64,000 nt of DNA from Chiridota heheva (taxonomy: Eukaryota > Echinodermata > Holothuroidea > Apodida > Chiridotidae): positions 1,306,001-1,370,000 of the forward strand of contig JAIGNY010001666.1 in the NCBI GenBank assembly GCA_020152595.1, given 5' to 3'. Positions 1 through 11,600 of the stretch are shown here, piece by piece. The notes under the pieces were generated by a model that did not search any database, was not told where the DNA came from, and saw only the letters and a program-made list of their open reading frames with translations. The translations under genes and the position numbers were made by a program. The stretch's first letter is position 1; each line of letters begins with the position of its first letter.

Positions 1-3000
1 GGGGGACTTACGTAGTACAAAGTATGCAACCCCGTTAGGTATTATAGATCCGGTATGGGTCTACAAAGGCGTCAGCATGACAAGTAAAAACCACTAGTCA
101 TCCGCCAACCTCGTCGCTGTGCACCACGGAGCAAAAAGCTCGTGGCTACGCGAGGGGGACAACTGGTACGTGTCCCGAACGTAGTATCTATCAGTACCAA
201 AGAACCGTCTAGGTCGACGATAGCGTTAACGTACTACATCTGTAACGCGAGTTGTTATCTCAGTATAATTCTATGCACCACGGGGCCATCGAGTAAGTGG
301 CTACGCGTAGGGAAGATGTACTCAGTACGCGTTCCCGTTGAGAATAGCTAAAATATACTGGGGCTACTATGTAAGGAATACGGAGGAGTTCACGTGCTAC
401 GCAAGCTATACGAGTCGTAAACTTAGTTTGTTTCATCACGGAGCTACGAAACCGGTAGCTGCGTGGGGAAGAGGGGACTACCGTCGTACTCAGTACGTGT
501 CCCGGTAAGAGAAACGGCCGCGGAACTCTGTAGTTCATGGCTACTGGTCCTCTACCACACAGCCGCGCAGCTGGTGTTGGCCGTTAACTCCGTTTGTATA
601 AAATCACACGGGCCGCGAGGCGGCCTGGCGTAGGGGACTGCCGTCGAACGCTAAAAAGCGCCCCAGCAAGAAAAACGACCGCGGAACACTGCAACACGCG
701 GCTAACGGTCGCAATATCCCGGTTCCGTTACCCGGGTTTATCGTGACGTTGTACGTAAAACGCGCTAAAAACTGTAGAATGTGAGCTGAAGGTCTCGTTC
801 GACGCAAGAACCATATTCAGAGTAGTTTAAACGATCGTGAAACTACGTAACACGGAGAGAATAGCTCGTGATGGTATGCCTTCCGTAAAGAAGGAATTCC
901 TATCACCCGAGCGCTAGGCCTCGAAACCCGAGCAAGCGCTAGCACGCGACGCATCCTGGGAGCGTGACGTGCCGACAAACGGGAACTCGTCCTCGTGTCC
1001 AAGAAACTGGTGAAAAACTATGCGGAACCGAGGCGTTCAACGCAAAATCTCACCAAGTCAGCTCCACGACGTGGAGATCTCCTAAGATTGTAACTCTCAC
1101 CTGACCATGTAGCTAAAAAGCTAAAGGGTATACTAACGGGTGTGACGTACGTTGTACGTTACCTCGCTGCAGAACTATGCAGCCCTACGGACATCCCATG
1201 CCCCCGTACGGAGCCGTCGAGTTGTTGTACGGACCCTTATGGGGCCGTGAAAACAAGCCGTGGGGGCCGTATGGAACCGATCACCGGAGCCGTACGGACC
1301 CTAATGGACCCGTGCAAGTAATCCAATGGCTCTACAACTAGCCATAAAAAAGGGTACTAACTCACGTATGACCCCGTAGGGTGCCGCCTCTTGTGGGCCT
1401 ACCGGTCCCATCGCGGAACCGAGGACCACAGTGGTGTACACGGGTTTGAACATGTCGATAACACCAAAGCGCAACCTAAGAAGCGTTTACATGCGACGCA
1501 TCGCAGGACACTCAAGGCGCGTAACGCACCGACACTAGGGACCTGCCCTTCGTGTCGATGATATAGGTGCAAAACATCGCGAAACTGTAACGTTCAACGC
1601 GGAAAATCCTACAGAGGCAGTTCACACGGCCGTGAAAACAGCGTAGCTAATGGCTACAGAGACGGGAAGAAAATAGCTCTCGTGATGCTATACTTCCCGT
1701 GAAGATTGTCACCTATCCCCTGACCAAGTAGCTTCCTAGCTAGCGGACTCAATTTCGGGGTTCATCGTACAGTGTACGTTATCCCGTTGCACAAACTCTT
1801 GAAGTCGTACAGGCCCGTACGGTCTAGAGAAGCGTTTGCACGCTATGCATAGCGGGACCTCTTAGGTGCGTAACGTACCGACGCGCGGAGGCCTGTCCTC
1901 CGTGCCTATAATACTAGTGAAAGTAATTGCGGAACTGTAACGTCCAACGCGGATAATCGTATTAATGGTGTTCACATGATCGTGGAACTGCGTAGCTAAT
2001 GGCTACGGAACCATGAAGAGAATAGCTCTCACGGTGCTATACTTCTCGTGAAGATTATCACTTGTCACCTGGCCACATAGCTCGTAGCTAGTGGGTGCAT
2101 ATCCGGTAAATCGTAAACGATATCCCGTTACAAAGCTACGGATCCGCACGCATCCGAACACCGGAGCCGCACTCTCGGTCGCACCCTAAAAATACCGGTC
2201 GCGGTGGAGTTGGGCGCTCCGACCACGCCGCTTGAACCCAATCGCTGCAAAGAGTACAAAGAATGGACTCGCAGCATAATCTGCACGCGTAACGCCGTGA
2301 GATGGATGTGACCGAGCGTAAATCAAAGAAGCGTTAGCACGCTACGCCGGGACATCATGGGTGTGTAGAGCATCGACACTCGGAGACCTGTCCTCCATGT
2401 CCATGATACTGGTGAAAATAATCACGGAACTGTAATGTTCAACGCAGACAATCTTAATTGCGTTCGCACGAGTCGTGGAACTGCGTAGCTAATGGCTACG
2501 AGACCAAGAAGGAAATAGCTGTCATGATGCTATACTTCTTGTAAAGAAAGTCATCTGTCACCCGACCACGTAGCGTAGTAGCTAGTGGGCGTATAACCGG
2601 GTTAACCGTACGGTGTACGCTATCCCGTTAAAATTAAGTTCCGCTCACCGCCCAATGGAACCGAAAGGACCCGTAAAACGTGGAATCGTATGGAAGCGCA
2701 CGGACCCGTAAACACGGGCCGCGGAACCGCCCAATGGAACCGTACGGACCCGTAAAACACGGACGTGGAACCGCACGGACCCGTAAACATGGGCCGTGGA
2801 ACCGTATGGAACCGTGGAACTGCCGTAGCCTTTGGCTACAGGACCAAGAAGAAAAATAGCTGTCTCAATGCTATACTTCCGGATTAACCGTACAGTGTAC
2901 GTCTTTCAAGAGGCGCTCCGCTGAGAGTGGCGGCGGCCCGCCTCCCTGGCTTTAGGCCTGGGTGGCGGGAAGACGAAGAGGGCCTATTAGACCGTCGCTT

Positions 3001-3470
3001 CTCCACTTTCTCCGCCGCTCTTTGAAAGGACCGGTCATGTGGAGTCTGTGCTCCGACCACGCCGCTAGGTCTCAATCGCTGCAAAGAGTACAAGGATTTG
3101 ACTCGCAGCATAATCTACACGCGTAACACGTGAGATGGATGTTACTGAGCGTAATTTAAAAAAGCGTTTGCACGCTACGCATTGCGGGACATCCTGGGTG
3201 TGTAAAACATCGACACTCAGGGACCTGTCCTCCATGTCCATGATACTGGTGAAAATAATCACGGAACTAAACGTTCAACGTAGACAGTCTTAATTGCGTT
3301 CACACGAGCCGTGGAACTGCGTAGCTGATGGCTACGGGACCAAGAAGAACAATAGCTGTCAATGCTATACTTCTAGCCAAGAATGTCACCTGACCACGTA
3401 GCTATGGTAGCTAGTGGGCGTATAGCCGGAGTAACCGTACGGTGTACATTGCCCCGCTATATACTGACCC
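1..3470. repeat. GC-rich complex satellite with a variable long unit
   Basis: The stretch is made of diverged copies of a block containing, in order, AAGCGTTTGCACGCTACGC, GGACCTGTCCTCC, CGGAACTGTAACGTTCAACG, GTAGCTAATGGCTACG, and a GCTATACTTC plus CACCTGACCACGTAGCT segment. The AAGCGTTT landmark recurs near 1480, 1832, 2329 and 3162, so spacing varies from about 350 to 830 bp. The extra length comes from inserted runs of a GGAACCGTAYGG-type short repeat (for example 1190-1320 and 2640-2820). GTAGCTAATGGCTAC is itself a near palindrome. No coding exon was recognised. It could be a centromeric or subtelomeric satellite or an rDNA spacer; the sequence does not decide. Confidence 0.8.
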
Positions 3471-4200
3471 GTAAACCCGGGCCGCGGAACCGTCCAATGG
3501 AACCGTCCGCCCCGTTACAACGGGCCGCGGAACCGTCTCTATGGAACCGTCCAACGGTACCGCCCAATACCTGAACACGGGCTGCGGAACCGTATGGATC
3601 ACGGAACCGTATGGAACCGTCTCTATGGAACCGTCCAACGGTACCGCCCAATACCCGAACACGGGCTGCGGAACCGTCCAACGGAACAGTCTCTCTCTAC
3701 GGAACCGTCTCTCCACGGAACCGTCTCTCTCTACAGAACCGTCTCTCCCTCTACGGAACCGTTTCTCTTTACGGAACCGTCTCTCTCTCTACGGAACCGT
3801 TTCTCTTTACGGAACCGTCTCTCTCTCTACGGAACCGTTTCTCTTTACGGAACCGTCTCTTTCTCTCTCTTTATACGGAACCGTCTCTTTTTACGGAACC
3901 ATCTCTCTCTACGGAACCGTCTCTCTCTACGAAACCGTCTCTCTTTATACGGAACCGTCTCTTTTTACGGAACCGTCTCTCTCTCTACGGAACCATCTCT
4001 TTTTTACGGAACCGTCTCTCTCTCTCTATGGAAGCGTCCAACGGAACCGCTAATCCCAGCACTTGGGCTGCGGAACCGTATGGAACTGTCCAACGGAACC
4101 GTATCTCTCTCTCTATGGAACCGTCCACAGAACCTCTAAACCCAGCACTTGGGCTGCGGAACCGTATGGAACCGTCCAACGGAACCGTGCTAACCCGCAA
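3471..4200. repeat. GGAACCGT(CTCTCTCTAC) minisatellite
   Basis: A tandem array of CTCTCTCTACGGAACCGT-like units of about 16-20 bp, with variable CT-tract length, starts inside GGAACCGTCCAATGGAACCGT repeats and ends near 4200. It grows out of the GGAACCGT motif of the satellite on its left, so the two arrays are related. The three long plus-strand open frames here are a by-product of a stop-free unit and have only about six amino acid types. Confidence 0.85.
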
Positions 4201-4214
4201 ACGGGTCTCTTTTC

Positions 4215-4380
4215 AACTTAGGCGACGCTTTTGCGCCCCTAAGAAGTTATCTCTCTCTCTCTTACCTTACCGCTCTAGGCGCAACGCCACTAAGAGCTTA
4301 ATCTTCTCTCTCTCTCTGAACTTTTTAACTCTAGGTGGCGTTCACTTGAGCGTCACCTAAAGCATAACGCCCTGAGTTAA
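4215..4380. other. Cluster of three hairpin-forming palindromes at the satellite edge
   Basis: Three imperfect stem-loops lie in a row, separated by CT-rich spacers. 4215-4248 pairs CTTAGG with CCTAAG and CGC with GCG around a TTTT loop. 4272-4297 pairs GCTCT and GGCG with CGCC and AGAGC. 4325-4380 pairs TTAACTC with GAGTTAA outside and TAGGTG with CACCTA inside. All three share a CTAGG(T)GGCG-like core, so they look like copies of one structured motif. The function is unknown. Confidence 0.55.
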
Positions 4381-5511
4381 TCATTCTCCATAAAATTCCT
4401 GAAAAGAGAAGAACGTATATCCATGCATACATACACAAATACGGTAAGCAACTATGACCCTACGATCACGCTAAAGAGAGACGAGGCATAGCAGATAAAT
4501 ACAGCAAAGAAAATTTTTAAACAGAAAAAATTTCTATCTGGAAAATTCTTTTAAACCCGAGAAAACGCATCCAACGTAAAGACTTTACAAGCGCCCCCCT
4601 CCTGGTCTCTCCAACGTCCCAAAAATCAAGCTTGAAAATTAAAAACTTTGTCTCTAATTTATGTAAGAAAAATGAAAATATTCATATGCTGGTAACGTTA
4701 ATACAAAAATAAGCTCTCTTGTAACAACTGTAGCTCCTTGGAGAAGCTCGGAGCCGACTCCCCGAACACCCGACGGAGACGTCGACCCAATGCGCATGCG
4801 CCAAAATCAGAAAAAGAAATTGGCCTAATGCATACGAGAACTTGTACTGAGATATCCTAACGAGCTAATACATATGCATAGCATAACGATAGGCTAACCT
4901 CATGGAAGGGCGGGGCCGAGGGTGAAAAACACTTAAACCCCAGGGCAAGAGGTTCCCTAGACAGGCACACCTGGTGCTCTAGGACCTAAAAACACCCGCC
5001 ACGAGAGTAGGACGCTCTCGAACTAGCCACTCGCTTTGTACGAATGGAGATAAAAACCGTTAACCTAAGTGTAGGCTACACGGGTAAAGTCGTGCAGGTC
5101 GGTCGAAAATCTCGGACCCATGGCTACCTCACCCTTATCTCGAAGACTTGAAAAGGCGAGCCAGATGAGAAAGGGCAGCGTAAAAACCCTCCAGGTAGAT
5201 GCTGCCGAAGAGAAAAGAGTTAGAAAGGTTAATTATTAATAAAATAAAAATGACCAGTTTTCAGCGATGTTAGTGACAACAACGCGCTGAAAAAGAGTGA
5301 AGTGGTAGTACAGTGGTATTAGGGAGGTTAGGGCCTGGCTGGTTACTGTTTTTCTTAGGGTCGGTTAGAAATGCGTTAGAATCAGGTCATGTGACCAGAT
5401 TGCATATATTAATAGCATGGAAGGTAAGGTATAACTTGAAGTAAATTTTAAGATCTGTGACAGGATTTATTTTTCCCGCAAGATTCTTTTAGTGAAAAAA
5501 TCTTCACATAC
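4381..5511. other. Unassigned stretch between satellite and GCN1 exon 11
   Basis: The left part (to about 5220) is CpG-rich and moderate in GC. The right part is AT-rich and looks like ordinary GCN1 intron. I looked on the minus strand for the next GCN1 exon and found no convincing match, so the gene must continue beyond position 1 or the satellite lies in its next intron. No repeat family was recognised at 4740-5220. Confidence 0.4.
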
Positions 5512-5685
5512 CTTTAAATGACGCGCACATACACAAACAATATGCATTCCTGACAGCCGTTGTGTTCTGCTTTTGACTTCCGATCTTAGAGAACCAATCA
5601 CAGAGTGACTTGGGCAACTGTGTGCTGAACTTGCTGCACCACCATTTTAACATTTCCAACGCGTGAACCAAAGTGCCCTCATGAA
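5512..5685 (-). CDS. GCN1: GCN1 coding exon 11
   Basis: The exon is 174 nt. The acceptor TTTTTGCTGTAG precedes TTCATGAGG and the donor is AAAG|GTATGT. The joined codon across intron 10 gives V in VHEGTLVHA, which matches the vertebrate GCN1 order. The exon continues with PKSLCDWF and AVRNAY and ends in phase 1. It is the leftmost GCN1 exon in the window. Confidence 0.93.
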
Positions 5686-8600
5686 CTACAGCAAAAAGAA
5701 AGATGAAAAATAAAGTACCTTTGGACATCAGTAATCACATTACAGGATTAGTTTACTGCATAAACATGCCTATCTTGTTCAATGAAGGAGATATCGAGAT
5801 TTAAAGTTCTATGTACAGGGGCAACGAACTATGTCATAACCATGAAAATAGCTCAATATTCTATAAAAAAATTGGTTAATAATGGTTGAATACGGCCAAG
5901 ATGTTTCAAATCTCCTTTGATAAAATTTAGCAACAGATGAGTCTGATGATTTTCAGTGGCCAAAATTTAAAGAAATTAAAGGAGTATTCCGGTGATTTCA
6001 TATATATGATAGAGGATTTTTAAAACACAATTTGGTGTTAAAAATCATGCTGATATCTTTTTCCGTTTCCGTTATTACAATTCAAAGATTGCACAAGTGT
6101 GTTAGAAAATGACTTCGCCATTTAAAATGTAATGCCATAAAGGCAGATCCAGTACAATTCTTACGTATTTCTATAAAAAAGAAATTGTTTTTCTTTTACT
6201 TAAGAGTGTAATGTTCATGAGCAAATGACCAAATCATGTTCTTATAATGTGTATGTTATACCCCATTCAATAAATAAACAAAAAATACTTCTAGTAATTT
6301 AGGAAGAGGCAATTAATTTTCAAAATACAAAAACATTGTCTTGGATTTGCCTGTAGACTATGTGATCACTTTCAACACACTCACGTAATCTTTGAAATGC
6401 AATAGCTGCTAAACGGGAAAAGATATCAACATTATTTTTACACCAAATTGTTTCTTTAAAATAATTACATTAAATATTTACAGCTGTCTTCTCTTCAATA
6501 CATCACAAATTTTGCATGAATTAAAAGCTCAAATTTTGATCAATCATTAGCCAAAAACTAAACAAAATTTCTTCTTCCAAATTTAAAAAAAACTGATGTG
6601 TTCAGATTGATTCATTTCAATCAGTATAGAAACTGCTACATGTCCATAGACCTTTAAGCATGGCACTCAAACTCACCTGAAGATCAGCAAATTAAAGGAA
6701 AGGTATCGTCCCATAAATCAATTTAGAAGTGAACGCCGCTGTGCTGGTAACGTCACTTTCAGATTTCAATTTTCCTTAATAATTAATTGCGAAAAATCTG
6801 TGATATTATCGACAACAAATGTAGGCCCCTATGTTTGATCCTGCAGATATGTGATTGATACTATCGCAAATTTCTCATAATCAATAGGGGAAATTTAAAA
6901 CCGGCAGCGTTCAATTCTGAATATATTTATGGGATGATACCATTCCTTTAATATTGCAGCATCATTATTTCTTTTCCTAATGTGAAATAGCCTCAAGTCA
7001 TGAGGTCATTATCATCTTTTTTTTGTTGAAAATCTACCATTCTTATATTTCTATTTTATTTCTACAACAATTCTTTTATTTGTATAACTTTACTTTTTCA
7101 CTCTTTTATTTTCAAAACTTATTTTCAAACTCTTTCTACAACAATTTTTTTTCAAACTTTTATTTCTATAACTATTCAAACTCTTTTATTTGTATAACTT
7201 TAATTTTTCAAACTCTTTTGTTTCTATAACTTTAATTTTTCAAACTTATTTATTTCTATAAGTTTACTTTTTCAAACTCTTTTTATTTTCATAACTAATT
7301 TTCAAACTGTTTCTATTACTTAATTTTTTTTTTTCAATTTCTTTTCTATAACATTATTTTTTCAAACTCTTTCATTTCTATAACTTTATTTTTAAAACTC
7401 TCTAAAACATTAAATAAAAAATAAAAAATGGCTGACATTGTACCTTCTTGTTGTAAATATGGAATGAACAAGGCCACGATTGCCGTGGCTAAAGCTTGAC
7501 CTGAGGGGCTGCCCATGACCCCATTCTGACTCAGTCCTCCTATCGCAGACAGCAACCCCATTTTCTCTCCAGGTATGGTAATCTTGAGCTCCGATCCTTC
7601 AAAAAAAGACCGGAATCATTCAAACTAGAGTACTAATAGTTCTATCAACCAAGTTTAATTTTCTGGATGAAGATGCTAAATTGTAAAGTCACATAATTAT
7701 GACTGTGTGCATTGTAAAAATCTTTCCTCACATTTTAAAGGATTAGATCTGGGGTCAAGCAAGTCTATCTTGAAAACAGGACTTCAAAGGAAACAAAATG
7801 GTTCAGAAAGCATTCAAAAATCTTATTCCATTAAAGAGATATCCAAGTTTAAAGTTTGGTATCATTTGTAAAGAAACGACTGAAATCAGATTAGTTGTGA
7901 TGTCAGTCTCAGATTCCTCAGTCTCTATGTATTATATCATATTTTGTCCTGCGATTTGGTGGCCTAAAAACCATGGGATAAGTCAAAAAAAGTAGTAAAA
8001 CTGAATCTAGGAAATGTATTTATAATATACCACCTAAAAAAAGTTTAAACAAAAATAATTCAAATAGTAAAAAAAATCAATTAAACTTTCTTTAAAATAA
8101 ATTAGCAATTGTTAAGAATGTGAGGATCACCAACTTTCCATAGTAGACTTGCTACACCAGTCATTTCTGCACAGATAACACACAGAGAGCTTGACACTTG
8201 AATATTGTGCCATTGCTGCCATTTTGCCCAATTCCGTACCAAAATTTTGTCAAATATGACTATATACCCAAAACAGCAATGGAATGTAATGTATTTTTTT
8301 AGAAATTTTTATAAAGAAATTGTTTGAAAATGTTGTGACAAGAAATTGTAATAGCTTGTTTTAGTAATATCATGTATACACAAAAATGTCCTTGAATCAC
8401 ACACAGGGAAAATTCTTTTCATAAGGTAGAAAATTTAAGATACATTATAAAGAAATACATAACATTCCAGCATCCTACTGGGTTGATGACATCATGGTCT
8501 GCATTTTTCAAAATCAAAATGGCTGCTCCCATAGTGGTGAAATTAATGTGGTTAATAGTTACAACAAAAATTTGTTAGTCTTTTCTGAGTTGTGAAACTT

Positions 8601-11600
8601 GATCAGAAAATGTGTTATTTTCATTTCTATCATATGAAGTAAGATTTATGTAAGACTTTATGTCTCCTTTAAAAGCACATGGGTATATCTGAAAATTCTT
8701 CGGAATAGAAAATTTAAATATTACCATTTAAAACCGAAAAGTACAGTTTAGCTAGTTCTTCAACCGCTCCAGAATCACTGCATTGCTTTGCCAGGTTGTT
8801 ACTTGCTTGCAATGCAACCGTATGTAGGTCCTCATTCTTTGCATGTAAGTGAGCTATAATGAACACGAGAACAAATTATGTTTTAGTAAGAAATTGTTAA
8901 AAAAGGTGAAATGAATGAAATTACAGGAAGTAATGTCAATCTGTACTCCAGAACTAATATAATCTAAAAAAGTGGTCATAACGTGATCTTGAAAAATTAA
9001 CTGCTCTCAGTTAGGTGATTGACAGCTTTTTCATCCAATCACCTAATGAATTTGCCTAGCAACAAAATCTGCATAATTAAGTGGGACAAAAAACTTTAAC
9101 ATTACTGGTACATTACAGCTAGCTAGCAGCGCATGCACATGCTTTGACAGGGTTTGTTTGTCACATGACACTGGTTTTGCCATGCGATTGGCCCACGGCC
9201 TGAAGCTGTTGTGAAATGATGGCCCTTTGAAAAATTTAATCAAGAACTCTGATCTAGGGAGTTCACCAAACACATTGATAGAAGTTATTATTTTGTTATT
9301 TCTTTCTGCAAAACAAAAGTAAATCAGTCGCATTGCAGACAGTTTCACACATTGCATCTAGTAGAAATATTCACTTTCACTTCATGGTAGCGTCGGGAAA
9401 TAGATGGATATCGCAAGCCATATGTAAAAAGAGACACATTTTTGGGTAAACACAGTGATCAATTTTGACTGAATGGCTATGCCCCTCCCTAATCACACAT
9501 CACAAAGTTGATACATGGACAGTGGCATAGGAAGATATTTGACATTGTCACAACCAACAAAAAAGTATGAGTCTCTTATCACGGTAGATAAAACCATTTG
9601 TTAAGGAGGGCGAGTCATAAAATTTTTGGAAATTTTCCTGAAAATGGATTGAGGACATTTCACGAAAATTGTTCAAAAATGAAGATAATTTCCTGAAAAT
9701 GAAGATTTCAACAAAATTTAAGGAACTTTCACAAAAAATTGAGCAAATTTCACCAGAATTGATGTAAATTTCCCAAAAATGAAGGAAATTTCCTGAAATG
9801 AAGAAAATTTCACCAAAATTTATGCAAATTTCACGAAGATTGAAGTAAATTTTCTGAAAATTGATAGAAATTTCACAAAAATTGATGCAAATTTCACAAA
9901 TATAAAGAAAAATGCCTGAAAATGAAGGACATTTCACGAAATTTTAAGCAAATATTGTGAAAACTGAAAATAATTCCCAGAAATGAAGAAAATGTTTCAA
10001 AAATTTCAGAAAAATTAAAGATTTTTAAAAGAAAAAATGCCATGATGGAATCTGACTCTTCAAAATCAATTCATTAGACTTGTCATTCTTGGGGGGCCAA
10101 AATGGTACTTGGCACCCAATAAAATTATTTTCCTACGCCAATGATGGAATGGTACAAGATGTCAGTCAACGTGGCTTCTTCAGATGTTCTGCTTGCCTTT
10201 TTGTCCTCAATCTTATAAAACAAGGCTTGTCGAATGACCTAATTAAATTAATCACTAGGACGCTGTGAGTTCTACAACTCGGGAAGGAATCCAAGTTTAA
10301 ACATTTTCCTTTTTTTTTCAGACTTTATAGTCTCCAATCAGGCTTCTTACTTTCCTAATTTCCTCCTGCAAAAATGTGAACGCAACTGATTGTTCAAATA
10401 ATACTCACAACATTGCATAGGATTATAAGAGGTTCTACTTACTTCCCAAACTTTTTCCGAGATCTGTAGAGTACTGGCTGAGGTCAAGGGTCAGTCCATT
10501 TAGAGTTGCACCAATGGCTACAAAAAGAAATCAATCAGAGATATTAAATTATATCAGCGGCAAAAAAGGTACGAACGAGATAATGAGTGGAATAGGAGGG
10601 GTAACAAAGGAGGTTGGATATTGCAGGAGTAGTCGGTGTGATGAAGGGAGGAATTTTTGGGGAAAAACAAGGGACGAGAGGTGCTCTGGGGAGGGTGAGT
10701 CCATGAGGTTGTGTTTGACTATCAGTTTTTCATGGCAATTATTGGAGAGCAGTGGGTGGTGAAATTCTGTTACCGTAAGTGCCCTGGGTGCTTATTACAT
10801 CGAATACAGTATTTGGAATCAATTCTTAAAATCACTTTTGACACCAATTTTTTTCTGAAGCTATTACCAGTAAAATTACTTCCCATACTCAAGGTTTGAC
10901 TGATAATTGAATATCAATTGCTATCTCTTCTATAGAGTAAGTTTTCTCATACATCATACAAAGCATATATGTAAACATGTATGTATGTATGTATGTATAT
11001 ATATATGTATATATATATGTATGTATGTATGTATGTATATATATATGTATGTATATATACATATACATATATTATAATATATATAAATATATATATATAT
11101 ATGATCCAAAAGATTGTATAATGTAAAACCATCACAAAAAAGTGCTCAATCAAAAAAGAGCTGTAATAAACTGACTCGCAAGTTAAACCTTGTACATTTT
11201 ATTTGACAGATCTGTTTCGTAAGGGTTAGACCCTCACTCATCAGAAACAAAACGCTGAGTGATAGGAATGATGAATTACAATGCACAACTGTTTAAAGTG
11301 TGGTATGTGCTAACAATGGGGAAAATAGTCCTTATCTATAGTCACATAATAATTGTTTTTTTCTTTCTGTGTCTGCATGCACTGACCAGCTCGTTTCTTT
11401 TGTTTAGTAATGCTAAGTGTGGCTTGTGTATTATAAAGAATTTCTCTTTCAAGCATAGCTTGCACATTTTGCTTGATGATGAGTATGGCTTAGCTTTATC
11501 AATAATCTTCCATTTCAATAAGTACTGCACATTATCATCTTTTATGTTCCAGATGTATTCACTTAATATTGTTGCATACAGTTTATCCTCGTTTCTGAAA

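Noticed and set aside
3411..4360. Overlapping frames rich in TEPSL and GTVSL
   Set aside because: They are produced by the GGAACCGT(CT)n minisatellite and have almost no residue diversity.
9043..9357. 104-residue minus-strand frame between GCN1 exons 8 and 9
   Set aside because: It does not correspond to any GCN1 segment, exons 8 and 9 join in phase without it, and no splice borders support it.
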